A stretch of DNA of 46,665 nucleotides, from NCBI GenBank assembly GCA_947061115.1, contig CAMSMU010000004.1, positions 1-46,665 of the forward strand, read 5' to 3'. The notes below the pieces were generated by a model that searched no databases, had not been told where the DNA came from, and saw only the letters and a program-made list of their open reading frames with translations. Below, one piece after another: positions 25,301 to 34,116 of the stretch. Numbering within the stretch: position 1 is the first letter of the stretch; each line of letters begins with the position of its first letter. A program made the position numbers and the translations under genes. This DNA comes from an uncultured Clostridium sp. GTDB taxonomy: Bacteria; Bacillota; Clostridia; TANB77; CAG-508.

Positions 25301-26995
25301 TTAAATTCCTAATTTTTCTGCTACTACGCTCCATATTGTATTAGTTTCTCTATCTTTTGACCAGAATCCTGCTCCTGCTAAATTATATTCATTTATTAAA
25401 TCAAGTTTTGCTTTTATAGATTCTTCATCTTCAATCCACATCTTATATGTGGTACCATCTTTTTCATATTCAATGTAATTTTGTTTTGTATTTTCATCCC
25501 ATACTGCTTCTACTCCTTCAGGTATTTGTACACTTCTCATATTTACAACAGAACTTGTTAATGTTCCGTCTGTTTCTTTCCAAAGCCTTGTATAAAATGG
25601 TATTCCTAATATTATTTTTTCACTTTTTACTCCTTCTTGTCCTAAAAACTTTTTAATATTTAATTCTCCCCAATCTGCACCTGCAACTGTTCCTGCTTTT
25701 GTAGATGATACTCCATTTTGATCATATGCCATAAATATTATATAGTCTGCTACATTTCCTATTACGTTTCTATCAAAGCACAATGACCATGTTTCTGATC
25801 CATCTGGAGCTGTTACATCTACAGACAATGTTAGTCCATTTTCTTTTAACCTTGGTGCAAGTTCAATTAAGAATCTTGAATAATTATCCTTATCTGCTTT
25901 ATACATGTTTTCAAAATCTATATTTACTCCATCTACCTTTGCATTTACAAGCTCTTTTACTATATTTTCTATTAAATATGCTCTAGTTTCAAATTTTGAT
26001 AATATTTTAGACATAGCATCTAAGTCCCCTAATTCACTATTAGATACCATTGGCCATACTTTATACCCATTGGCATGAGCCCAATTAATGTACCTTTGTC
26101 CTTCTATGCCTATATTTGAGTGTAAATCACCACTTGATGATATTTCATAAAATGATGGTGAAACTACATTTATTCCTTCTATTTCTCCTGTTCTATTTGG
26201 TGCTGTAACATATTGTGAATAATAATCCCATACTAAACTTACTTTTCCATCTATATTAGTTTTTAATTCTTCTGCTGTTCTCACAATTGTCTCTTCTTCT
26301 ATTTTGTTTCTTTTTATATATCCAATTTTTCCATTTGAAGTTCTTACTTGTATATAGTCTTCTACAATTACATTTTTTCCTTCTTTATCTTGTATCAAAA
26401 TTAAAGTATCTCCTGCTTGAACCTTGTCCACATTTTTTGAAAATATAGTTGCTTTATATTTTATTTCTGTATTTTTAGTTGCTTTTGCTGTCACACATTT
26501 TCTATTAAGTGAATCTATTGTTACAACATCTGTATTTTCTGAATACTTTATGTCTATATTATATATACCTATTAAATCTGTCATTGGCATATATATTTTT
26601 TCTTCTCTTTCGATTATTTCATGTGCTATTTCCACATTTTTTCCACTTACATATATGCTTTTTCCACTTAATGGAATTACAACTGTTTTTGTATTTGATG
26701 TTGTAATAACTCTTTTATTTTCCTTTTCTACTAATAAATATTCATCAAAAAAGTTTTTTACATCATCTGTAGAAAGGTATATTACTCCATCTTCAATTAT
26801 TATTTCTGATTTCAAGTTTCTTGTTATATTATTATTATTTATAATTAAGTTTGTCCTATCTGAAAATTCATCTTTTGTATAGTTTGGTGCTATTTTTATT
26901 ACAAATAGCATAATTACTAATGCGATCAATACTATTGATATTCTTAATACTATTCTAAATACTTTTGATTTCTTTTTCTCTTTATTTTCTTCCAT
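25301..26995 (-). CDS. Membrane-anchored GH18 hydrolase with copper-amine-oxidase-like N domain and SH3
   Basis: I start at the ATG giving MEENKEKKKSK, which has a GGAAAGGA upstream. A signal-anchor helix (ISIVLIALVIMLFVIKIA) is followed by a copper-amine-oxidase-N-like beta domain (IIIEDGVIYLSTDDVKNFF.. IYMPMTDLIGIYNI) and an SH3-like segment (VEDYIQVRTSNGKIGYIKRN). The GH18 barrel has the catalytic VDGVNIDFEN (general acid Glu) and further GH18 marks ADYIIFMAYDQNG and ILGIPFYTRLWKE. This branch includes the spore cortex-lytic SleL/YaaH enzymes and YdhD, which cleave N-acetylglucosaminyl bonds in peptidoglycan. With spoVM 130 bases away, a spore-wall role is plausible but inferred. Confidence 0.88.
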   Translation of the reverse strand: MEENKEKKKSKVFRIVLRISIVLIALVIMLFVIKIAPNYTKDEFSDRTNLIINNNNITRNLKSEIIIEDGVIYLSTDDVKNFFDEYLLVEKENKRVITTSNTKTVVIPLSGKSIYVSGKNVEIAHEIIEREEKIYMPMTDLIGIYNIDIKYSENTDVVTIDSLNRKCVTAKATKNTEIKYKATIFSKNVDKVQAGDTLILIQDKEGKNVIVEDYIQVRTSNGKIGYIKRNKIEEETIVRTAEELKTNIDGKVSLVWDYYSQYVTAPNRTGEIEGINVVSPSFYEISSSGDLHSNIGIEGQRYINWAHANGYKVWPMVSNSELGDLDAMSKILSKFETRAYLIENIVKELVNAKVDGVNIDFENMYKADKDNYSRFLIELAPRLKENGLTLSVDVTAPDGSETWSLCFDRNVIGNVADYIIFMAYDQNGVSSTKAGTVAGADWGELNIKKFLGQEGVKSEKIILGIPFYTRLWKETDGTLTSSVVNMRSVQIPEGVEAVWDENTKQNYIEYEKDGTTYKMWIEDEESIKAKLDLINEYNLAGAGFWSKDRETNTIWSVVAEKLGI

Positions 26996-27169
26996 TATTT
27001 TTCTTTCCTTTCCATGTACAAATATATAATAACACAAAAGATTTTTTTAGTGAATACTTTTTTAAAATTAATTAATGTTTATTGTATTATATTTTTATAT
27101 AATTCACTTATTATAACCTTATGTAACTTTTTTTATTTATTTACATATAATGTAGCAAGGAGGTAATAT

Positions 27170-27322
27170 ATGGGTAGAATACTAAAGAAACTACTTGCAA
27201 CTTGCCTCGTTGGTTTTGGATTAGGGGTTTTGCTTGTGTTATTACTTCCAATATCCGGTTGGCTATTTATCATAGGTTGCATAATTATTTTGGTAGGTTT
27301 AATTTGTTTATTTCAGAAGTAA
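27170..27322 (+). CDS. Small two-helix membrane protein upstream of spoVM
   Basis: A 50-residue protein starts MGRILKKLLATCLVGFGLGV and has two hydrophobic spans separated by LPISG, ending LVGLICLFQK. It is preceded by AAGGAGG and followed nine bases later by spoVM, so the two form a small operon oriented against all neighbours. CATATAAT just upstream (27144-27151) resembles a sigma-E -10, but I see no convincing -35. Similar small membrane proteins accompany spoVM in Clostridia to my recollection; the function is unknown. Confidence 0.75.
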   Translation: MGRILKKLLATCLVGFGLGVLLVLLLPISGWLFIIGCIIILVGLICLFQK

Positions 27323-27331
27323 GGAGGGGTT

Positions 27332-27406
27332 ATGACTATTGTTGTAAAAAAAGTTCCAAAATTTTTAAGAGGATTTGTTAAATTTATATTTGGAATAAAA
27401 GATTAA
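27332..27406 (+). CDS. spoVM: Stage V sporulation protein M
   Basis: The 24-residue peptide MTIVVKKVPKFLRGFVKFIF-GIKD matches SpoVM in length, in the PKFLRG core and in its amphipathic helix with a proline near residue 9. SpoVM settles on the positively curved forespore membrane and anchors SpoIVA, starting coat assembly. A strong AAGGAGGGG lies seven bases before the ATG. It is too short for routine gene callers. A bidirectional terminator follows. It is the clearest sign that the organism sporulates. Confidence 0.85.
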   Translation: MTIVVKKVPKFLRGFVKFIFGIKD

Positions 27407-27427
27407 TTACATATATTTTGTGTATGG

Positions 27428-27458
27428 AAAAAGTGGCTCAAATATGGGCCACTTTTTT
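27428..27458. terminator. Bidirectional terminator between spoVM and the ABC permease
   Basis: AAAAAGTGGC (27428-27437) pairs with GCCACTTTTTT (27448-27458), flanked by A- and T-runs, so it ends spoVM on the plus strand and the ABC operon on the minus strand. Confidence 0.85.
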
Positions 27459-28684
27459 TACTTACTTTTATACATTTTTATCATTTTCTTTATATTTATT
27501 TTTTCTCCATAGTTTAAAATTGCTGAAGAATATATTTTTATAGATATTTTTGCTATTATAAATATTGTTATTAATAATATTACTACTGATATTAGTATTT
27601 CTCCTATATTAGATAGTCCCATCATAGCCCTAAATGGCATACAAAATGGTGAAGATATTGGTATTAATGATGCTATTTTATTTAAGCTACTTGTTGGATT
27701 CATCATAGTAAAATATGATAAGTAGAATCCTACTACTGCAAGTATTGCTACTGGCCCATTTGCTGATTGAACTTCTTCTGGTTTTGAAACAGTTGACCCT
27801 GTTAATGCATACAGCATAGCATATAAAGAATATCCTAAAATATAGTAAATTGCTATTGTAAGTATTACTCCAGCATTTAAATTTGTCATTTCAAATATTG
27901 AAGATACCAATTCCTCTGGCAAAAATACTTTTGCACATACAGCTGCTACTGCTATTGTGACTAAAGTTTGCAGAATTCCTATTAATCCTATTCCTATTGT
28001 TTTACCCAATACTATTATTTTTGGACTTGTTGATGTTACTAAAGTTTCTATTATCCTTGAAGTTTTTTCTACTGTTATCGCTGCTGATACTTGATATGCA
28101 TAAAAATATATTGCATAGAATAGAACTATTGATAATATCATCATTGTTCCTATATTTCCAATACTTTCATCTGAAGAAATTGGAGTAACTTTCATATTGC
28201 TAGTATTTGTAATAGATTGTACTTTTTCTTGTGGTATTCCTAATTTGGATAACTCTATATTTTGATATGTAGATTGCAAAATAGTTATAATATCTGTTGG
28301 TGTTTGTGATGAAAATCCTATTCCTTCTAGCATATATTCAAAATTAAGTCCATTTTCATTTTCTGTAAGTATTAATACTGAATCCCATTCTTTACTTTTT
28401 ATCTTTTCTTCTACCTGATCTCTTGTACTATTTTTATCAATTTGGACTTCATATCCCAATTCTTTATATTGTTCTTCATAGTTTTCTAATACATTTTCAA
28501 ATATGTTTTGATTATCTACTATTATGATTTCTTTACTTACTACATCTTCACTATTGCCTAAAAATTTAATTACATTGAATCCTATTATTATCATTAAAAA
28601 GATTATTATATTTGATATTATAAAGGATTTTCTTTTTACCATATCTTTTATTGTAAAAGATATAACTGTTAATAAACTTCTCAT
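27458..28684 (-). CDS. ABC-2 type transporter permease (NatB-like)
   Basis: This 408-residue membrane protein has an N-terminal helix (SFIISNIIIFLMIIIGF), a ~150-residue extracytoplasmic loop, and five or more C-terminal helices (IGTMMILSIVLFYAIYFYAY, VILTIAIYYILGYSLYAML, ILISVVILLITIFIIAKI). The topology and the VEKTSRIIETLVTSTSP motif are those of ABC-2 exporters of the NatB group. It overlaps the ATPase gene by one base. The substrate is unknown; Na+ or small cationic compounds are extruded by the Bacillus relatives. Confidence 0.88.
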   Translation of the reverse strand: MRSLLTVISFTIKDMVKRKSFIISNIIIFLMIIIGFNVIKFLGNSEDVVSKEIIIVDNQNIFENVLENYEEQYKELGYEVQIDKNSTRDQVEEKIKSKEWDSVLILTENENGLNFEYMLEGIGFSSQTPTDIITILQSTYQNIELSKLGIPQEKVQSITNTSNMKVTPISSDESIGNIGTMMILSIVLFYAIYFYAYQVSAAITVEKTSRIIETLVTSTSPKIIVLGKTIGIGLIGILQTLVTIAVAAVCAKVFLPEELVSSIFEMTNLNAGVILTIAIYYILGYSLYAMLYALTGSTVSKPEEVQSANGPVAILAVVGFYLSYFTMMNPTSSLNKIASLIPISSPFCMPFRAMMGLSNIGEILISVVILLITIFIIAKISIKIYSSAILNYGEKINIKKMIKMYKSK

Positions 28685-29577
28685 TATTTATTACCTACCT
28701 TTTCTATAAATATATCATTTAGATTTGGTTTTTTTAGTTCAAATTTTTCTATTTTAACACCATTTTCAATTAGTAGCTTTAGTAGTTCTTGTGCCTCTTC
28801 TTCATTTTGTATTGATATATCATATAAATTATCTAATTGTTTTAATATTTTTAAATTTGACTTATGTATTTCATCTTTTATATCTTTATTTGTTACTAAT
28901 TCTACTCTATTTGCATTATATCCATTTTTTATTTCTTGTAAATTCCCCTGTAATACTGTTTTTCCCTTATTTAATATTAGTACATCTGTACAAAATTCTT
29001 CTATTGATGCCATTTGATGACTTGACATTATAATATATGTGCCTTTTTCTACTAATTCACTAATTGCAGATTTTAAGAGTTCTGTATTTATTGGATCTAA
29101 TCCACTAAAAGGTTCATCTATTATTAAAAGCTCTGGATTATGTATTACAGATGTTATAAATTGTATTTTTTGTTGATTTCCTTTTGATAATTTTTCAGCT
29201 TCTAAATTTTTATATTCTTCTACTTCTAATTTTTTTAACCAATAATTTAATGAATTTTCTGCATCTTCTTTTTTCATTCCTTTTAGTTTTGCTAAATACA
29301 TTAGTTGGTCATATATTTTTATTTTTGGATATATACCTCTTTCTTCTGGAAGATAGCCAAAATTAACATTTTCTCTTTTTACTTCCTTTCCATTCCAATT
29401 GATATTTCCTGAATCTTTTTTTAATATTCCTAATATCATTCTGATAGTAGTAGATTTGCCTGCTCCATTTGTTCCAAGTAAACCAAATACTCCTGGTTTA
29501 TTTATTTCAAAATTTATATTGTCAACAGCAGCATTATCTCCAAATGACTTAGTCACATTTTGAACTTTTAGTCCCAT
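28684..29577 (-). CDS. ABC transporter ATP-binding protein (NatA-like)
   Basis: This 297-residue ATPase has Walker A GLLGTNGAGKSTTIRMI, Q-loop region FGYLPEERGIYPKIKI, signature LSKGNQQKIQF, Walker B LLIIDEPFSGLDP and switch SSHQM. The C-terminal ~80 residues form the extra domain typical of the NatA/DUF4162 group. The start has AAAGGAGG. It is first in the operon and couples to the permease downstream. Confidence 0.92.
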   Translation of the reverse strand: MGLKVQNVTKSFGDNAAVDNINFEINKPGVFGLLGTNGAGKSTTIRMILGILKKDSGNINWNGKEVKRENVNFGYLPEERGIYPKIKIYDQLMYLAKLKGMKKEDAENSLNYWLKKLEVEEYKNLEAEKLSKGNQQKIQFITSVIHNPELLIIDEPFSGLDPINTELLKSAISELVEKGTYIIMSSHQMASIEEFCTDVLILNKGKTVLQGNLQEIKNGYNANRVELVTNKDIKDEIHKSNLKILKQLDNLYDISIQNEEEAQELLKLLIENGVKIEKFELKKPNLNDIFIEKVGNK

Positions 29578-29732
29578 TTTTTCCTCCTTTTATTCTTATG
29601 ATTACTTATTTTACATCGTATTTTCAAATATGTAAATAGTATTATGTAATCTTGTGTATTATTGTGATAAATGAAAATATATTACATAAATGCAGTCACG
29701 CACAGTTGAAGCACTCCTCTTACATTATTTAG

Positions 29733-29857
29733 ATTTCGCTACAAAGTTATCAAATTTAAAGTCCGCGCAGGGAGTTAAATGTATAAAAATTGAGCGAAGC
29801 AGGTAGCTCCGTTGGGACGTAGCGAAATTTTTATACATTAACTCACGTTGCAGGACT
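29733..29857. repeat. Long imperfect inverted repeat upstream of dapA
   Basis: AGTTAAATGTATAAAAATT (29773-29791) pairs with AATTTTTATACATTAACT, flanked by further matched blocks AGTCC/GGACT and GCA/TGC. The loop is GC-richer (GAGCGAAGCAGGTAGCTCC). ATTTCGCTAC at 29733 is repeated inverted at 29819-29828. It does not show lysine-riboswitch core sequences. It looks like a mobile miniature element similar in design to the one at 9193. The rest of 29578-30012 holds only spacer and the dapA leader. Confidence 0.5.
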
Positions 29858-30012
29858 TATATTTTTTCTCTGTGAATATTATTTATATTCTAATTAATTG
29901 ATTATATTAATATAATATGATATATTTAACTTGATTACTATAGGCTAGACTTTGGAATTACAATAATTTGTAATCTATCTTTATGCTTATATGTAAAGGA
30001 AAGGATTTTATT

Positions 30013-30897
30013 ATGAAATCTATTATTTTTAAAGGCTGTGCTACAGCTTTAGCAACTCCTTTTACTGAAGAAGGTGTTAACTATGATGTATTTGGTAAAA
30101 TGATAGAAGACCAAATATCTAACAATGTAGATGCATTAGTTGTATGTGGTACTACTGGAGAATCTGCTACTATGACTAATGAAGAAAGGAAAGAAACTAT
30201 TAAGTTTGTTGTTAAACAAGTAAATGGAAGGATACCTGTTATTGCTGGTACTGGTTCTAATAATACTAAATCTGCTATAGAACTTGCAAAATATGCTGAA
30301 ACTATTGGATGCGATGCTTGTTTAGTAGTTACTCCATATTATAATAAAACTACTAATGCTGGCCTTGTTGCACATTATACAGAAATTGCAAATTCTACTA
30401 AATTACCTATCATCTTATATAATGTGCCTAGTAGAACTGGAGTAAATATTACTCCTGAAACATGCTATGAACTTTCTAAAATACCTAATATTGTAGCTAT
30501 AAAAGAAGCTAGTGGTAATATATCTCAAGTAGCTAAAATAAAAGAATTGTGCAGAGATAATTTAGCTATATATTCTGGAAATGATGATCAAATTGTTCCT
30601 ATACTTTCTTTGGGAGGATTAGGCGTTATATCTGTTTTATCTAATGTAGCTCCTAAACTTACTCATGATATTGTTATAAATTATTTAAATGGTAATATTA
30701 AAGATGCTTTAAAAAATCAGCTAGATTCTTTAAATTTGATTAATTCGCTATTTTGCGAGGTAAATCCAATACCTGTAAAATACGCTTTGAATTTAAAAGG
30801 ATACGATTTTGGAAAGCCTCGTCTACCATTAGTAGAGTTATCTGATAAAAATAAAGAAGTATTAAAAAGTGAAATGAAGCAAATAAATCTAATATAA
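30013..30897 (+). CDS. dapA: 4-hydroxy-tetrahydrodipicolinate synthase
   Basis: DapA condenses pyruvate and aspartate semialdehyde, the first step to diaminopimelate, lysine and spore dipicolinate. I use the ATG giving MKSIIFKGCATALATPF because AAGGAAAGG precedes it; an upstream ATG adds ten unlikely residues. Motifs: VCGTTGESATMTNEER, the Tyr in ILYNVPSRTG, and the Schiff-base lysine in IVAIKEASGNI. About 294 residues, the family norm. It stands alone on the plus strand and ends at a terminator. Confidence 0.95.
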   Translation: MKSIIFKGCATALATPFTEEGVNYDVFGKMIEDQISNNVDALVVCGTTGESATMTNEERKETIKFVVKQVNGRIPVIAGTGSNNTKSAIELAKYAETIGCDACLVVTPYYNKTTNAGLVAHYTEIANSTKLPIILYNVPSRTGVNITPETCYELSKIPNIVAIKEASGNISQVAKIKELCRDNLAIYSGNDDQIVPILSLGGLGVISVLSNVAPKLTHDIVINYLNGNIKDALKNQLDSLNLINSLFCEVNPIPVKYALNLKGYDFGKPRLPLVELSDKNKEVLKSEMKQINLI

Positions 30898-30915
30898 TAT
30901 TGATATTAATTCATA

Positions 30916-30942
30916 ATAGAGGCAATTATAAATCGCCTCTAT
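30916..30942. terminator. Terminator between dapA and the convergent SUMF1-like gene
   Basis: ATAGAGGC (30916-30923) pairs with GCCTCTAT (30935-30942), followed by CATTTTTAT on the plus strand. Confidence 0.7.
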
Positions 30943-30983
30943 CATTTTTATATTATAGGTATTCCCACATTGCACTACAATTT

Positions 30984-32462
30984 TTAAAATGCCAATGCCA
31001 CTCTATATGTTTCGCCACTATTACTACTTCCGTTATATCCATTAAAATTAAATATTCCCATTCCTGTTCCTATATGATAATCTCCACCTCTTATAAAAAA
31101 TGGTATATCACTTTGTGGGAAGAAGCTTGAATTTGTATTCCAAGCATCGTTTCCATATCCAGAACTTGAAACTTCGTATATTGCATCCCCTCTTACTTTT
31201 GATGACAATACATAATTTTTGTTTGATAATATTGAGTCATAATTACTTGCTATATCACTTGTATCATGTGTATATACTGTTTTATACTTAGAATTTCTAC
31301 TTCCATATATGTCTTCTTCTGTTTCTCCTCCATATTCTTTTAGTCCCGCATATCCATTATCTATATATGCTGCAGTATACTCCCATGCTCCGCCTACAAA
31401 ATCATATATTCCTGTTTCGTTTCCTGTTGTGCTTTGATTTGAATTAGATATATATACTGATTTTTCTACTTTATGTCCTCCTGTTATATAATCTTCACTT
31501 GTATTTACTGATATACTTCTACTATTTGTTCCATATTTACTATATGATAAATATGCTATCATTCCCCATTCACTATTTTTTATTAAATGGCTATCTCTTT
31601 TTCTATCATAATTATATGAATTTAAATAACAATTATTTATGTTTATATTTCTCCAACTACTGACTGATGGTTTGCTAACTGCTTTTATATTGTTATTTGT
31701 TTTAACATTTCCTATTTCACTATTTGTTGTTTCTGTATGCACTCCATTTGTTTCCATACTCATTTCATATTTTGCTACCCAAATTCCACTTAAATCTTTG
31801 TTCCAACCGCCATTTCTATATCCACTTGCTATATCTTTTGAAAATGCACTTTGCACTATGTAATGATTTGATGTTTCCCTTATTCCTGTATTATTGGCAG
31901 ATATTCTAGTCAATGTAGAATCTGCATTTAACTTTGTAATTCCTCTTCCGTCACAAAATCCTATCACTTTTTCATATTGTGCATTAGAATAATATACTAT
32001 TCTATATGCATACCTTGGTATCCACACAAAGTAACTTCCATCTTCTGCTATAGCATTTGCCCATTTTTGCTCATCATAATTGTACCAATTTCCATCATCC
32101 TGTATGGTCTTTTCAAACAAATTAGTTTTAGTGTTAAACTTTACAGGAATTAATCCTCCTAAATATGGACTAAGTGGCTTATCTATAACATTATTGTTTT
32201 GGTCAATCCATACTATTTCAACTTTTCCATATTTACGATTTAAATTCTCTTTTGGATCATCTTTAACAATTATGTAATCATCTTCGGATATAATATCATT
32301 TTTTACAATATTCTCTTTTGTAAGATTTTGAATTATGCTTTTATTATTCTCTTCATTATCTTTTTTTAGAAATATTGCTAATATGATAACTATCAAAATC
32401 AAAATAATAATTATTACAGAAGTAATAATTATTATTTTTTTATTATTTTTATCTTTTTCCAT
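30984..32462 (-). CDS. Membrane-anchored SUMF1/C-lectin-like protein
   Basis: The start MEKDKNNKK follows AGGTGAAA; the longer reading lacks a site. A single N-terminal anchor helix (IIIITSVIIIILILIVIILA) is followed by an extracellular formylglycine-generating-enzyme-like domain: SYFVWIPRYAYRIVYY, IWVAKYEMSMETNG, NSEWGMIAYLSYSKYG, GNETGIYDFVGGAWEYTAAY, and a C terminus FFIRGGDYHIGTGMG..YRVALAF. The layout parallels the target proteins at 20-23 kb, including an RGG-initiated tail, but it has an ordinary anchor rather than a prepilin signal. The tail uses the AT-rich codons of the rest of the gene, so it looks undiversified. Binding partner unknown. Confidence 0.75.
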   Translation of the reverse strand: MEKDKNNKKIIIITSVIIIILILIVIILAIFLKKDNEENNKSIIQNLTKENIVKNDIISEDDYIIVKDDPKENLNRKYGKVEIVWIDQNNNVIDKPLSPYLGGLIPVKFNTKTNLFEKTIQDDGNWYNYDEQKWANAIAEDGSYFVWIPRYAYRIVYYSNAQYEKVIGFCDGRGITKLNADSTLTRISANNTGIRETSNHYIVQSAFSKDIASGYRNGGWNKDLSGIWVAKYEMSMETNGVHTETTNSEIGNVKTNNNIKAVSKPSVSSWRNININNCYLNSYNYDRKRDSHLIKNSEWGMIAYLSYSKYGTNSRSISVNTSEDYITGGHKVEKSVYISNSNQSTTGNETGIYDFVGGAWEYTAAYIDNGYAGLKEYGGETEEDIYGSRNSKYKTVYTHDTSDIASNYDSILSNKNYVLSSKVRGDAIYEVSSSGYGNDAWNTNSSFFPQSDIPFFIRGGDYHIGTGMGIFNFNGYNGSSNSGETYRVALAF

Positions 32463-32474
32463 AAGTTTCACCTA

Positions 32475-32912
32475 CTATTTTAATTCTTTTCTATTTTGAG
32501 AAATTTCTTTTAAAATTCTTTCTAATTCTTCTTGTAAATCATATAGTATGTTATCTGCATATTCTTTTGCACCTTGTGTAATTTGTCTAGAATTTTCATT
32601 TGCAGTTTCCATTATTTCATTTTTTTGTTCATATGCTTTTTTAGTAATCTCATGTTCATCTATCATTGAAATTATTCTATTTTCTGCTTCTTTAACAACA
32701 CCATCTGCTTCTTTTTGTGCTTCTGTTAGAATTCTTTCTCTTTCTTCTCTAACCCATTTGGCTTGTTTTAAGTCTTCTGGCATTTTTAATCTAATTTCTT
32801 TAACCACATCTAATATTTCATTTTGGTCAACAATTGCTTTATTAGTAAGTGGCACTTTTTTTGAATTTTCGATTAGTTCTTCTAATGTTTCTAGTAATGT
32901 AAATATTTCCAT
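32475..32912 (-). CDS. Coiled-coil protein resembling ATP synthase B/H stalk subunits
   Basis: The 145 residues are nearly all helical and highly charged: WVREERERILTEAQKEADGV, VKEAENRIISMIDEHEITKK, AYEQKNEIMETANENSRQIT. The alanine/glutamate heptad pattern resembles V-type ATPase subunit H or F-type subunit b and DivIVA-like coils. No membrane helix is present. It follows rsmD by four bases and is co-transcribed with divIVA and sepF upstream. A division or DivIVA-partner role is possible, but the function is not known. Confidence 0.65.
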   Translation of the reverse strand: MEIFTLLETLEELIENSKKVPLTNKAIVDQNEILDVVKEIRLKMPEDLKQAKWVREERERILTEAQKEADGVVKEAENRIISMIDEHEITKKAYEQKNEIMETANENSRQITQGAKEYADNILYDLQEELERILKEISQNRKELK

Positions 32913-32916
32913 TATA

Positions 32917-33475
32917 TTAAGTTCCTCTCTTTTTTATGAAGAGTAAATTTGCTCTACCATACTTTCTTTTATCTATGATTTGGGCTTCTGGTATTTGCTC
33001 CAACTTTGTCATGATTCTATCTGGTTCATCAGTTTCTATTATAATTATAGTTTCTTTATTAATTAGTTTAAGATCTAATAACAATTCTACTGAATTTGCT
33101 GCTAAATCTAATTTATATGGTGGATCTAAAAATACTATATCTAATTCTTCCCTTATTTCATTTAATGCCAATCTATAGTCTTTTTTTATTATTATAGCGT
33201 TTGATATAAGTTTTGTTTTGTTTAGATTATCTGTTAATATTTTAATTGCATTTGCATTATTATCACAAAAATACGCTTTTTTTGCACCTCTACTTAATGC
33301 TTCAATTCCGAATTGCTCCACTACCAGCAAATAAATCTAATACTATTTTTCCTTTAATTTTGTCTTGTAAAATATTGAATAAAGATTCTTTTACTCTATC
33401 TAGTGTTGGTCTTGTAGACATGCTTTCAATACTTTGTATTTTTGTCCCTCTAGCTATTCCACTAATTACTCTCAT
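32917..33475 (-). CDS. rsmD: 16S rRNA (G966-N2)-methyltransferase RsmD, frameshifted
   Basis: RsmD methylates G966 of 16S rRNA. The N-terminal frame starts MRVISGIARGTKIQSIESMS and runs through TRPTLDRVKESLFNIL to VLDLFAGSGA, then meets a stop. The C-terminal frame resumes FGIEALSRGAKKAYFCDNN and contains the catalytic VFLDPPYKL. One extra A around 33312 (GGAGCA-A-TTCGGAATT) explains the break; removing it restores LDLFAGSGA-FGIEALSRGA and a normal 185-residue enzyme. All motifs are intact on both sides, so this is likely an assembly indel. Confidence 0.9.
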
Positions 33476-33587
33476 ACTAATATTTTATTCTTTATTTTTA
33501 TGTTGTCAATATGAATAATAAAATTGTAATATTTCCTTAATATCTATGTAATACAGGCATTTTATATGAAAAAAGCAAATAAACTAA

Positions 33588-33619
33588 ATGGTATATGCAA
33601 TTAATTTTGCATATACCAT
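33588..33619 (-). terminator. Strong hairpin between divIVA and rsmD
   Basis: ATGGTATATGCAA and TTGCATATACCAT are exact 13-base arms around TTAATT, about 24 bases after the divIVA stop. There is no clean T-run next to it, so it may be an RNA-stabilising structure rather than a full terminator. Confidence 0.5.
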
Positions 33620-33642
33620 CCATTTTATTACAATTTTGTAAT

Positions 33643-34096
33643 TTAATCGTTTTTGCTCATTTCTTTAATCAATTCTAATTGAGATATTAGTAATGATTCC
33701 ATTTTTGCTTTATATACATCAAATTGTTTTTTAACATCTTCTAATTCTTTTTTCTTTTCAGCTATTTCAGAATCCAAATTACTAGAAAGTTGTCTTGCAT
33801 TTCCTTCTGCTTCTTTAATTATTTGTTCAGCTTGTTTTTGAGCTGCATTTTTTGTTTCATCAGCAGCTGATTGTGCAAAAACTAAAGTGTTTTGTAAAGT
33901 AGCTTCAATTTTTGTGTAGTGCTCTAATTTTGTTTTCATATCTTCTACTTCTTTTTCACTTTCATTTACTTTTTTATAAATATCTGAATAACATTTTGTT
34001 AATTCATCTAAAAAATCATCTACTTCCTCTGGATTATACCCGATTCAATGTTTTTTTAGAAAATCTTTTGTTTTCAATGTCTAATGGTGTAATCAT
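33643..34096 (-). CDS. divIVA: Division-site/polarity protein DivIVA, frameshifted
   Basis: DivIVA binds curved membrane at septa and poles. The start MITPLDIENKRFSKKTLN has the expected N-terminal membrane-binding segment, and the second frame continues with GYNPEEVDDFLDELTKCYSD and a long coiled coil (KLEHYTKIEATLQNTLVF to LIKEMSKND). An extra C at about 34042 breaks the frame; without it the N-terminal motif reads KTLNGYNPEEVDDFL, the family consensus. The total would be about 150 residues. It follows sepF, its usual neighbour. The break is probably a sequence error. Confidence 0.9.
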
Positions 34097-34116
34097 ATCT
34101 TTTCCCCCATAATATA

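Noticed and set aside
29690..30012. Lysine riboswitch upstream of dapA
   Set aside because: The conserved lysine-riboswitch core sequences are not present; the region is explained better by a long inverted repeat.
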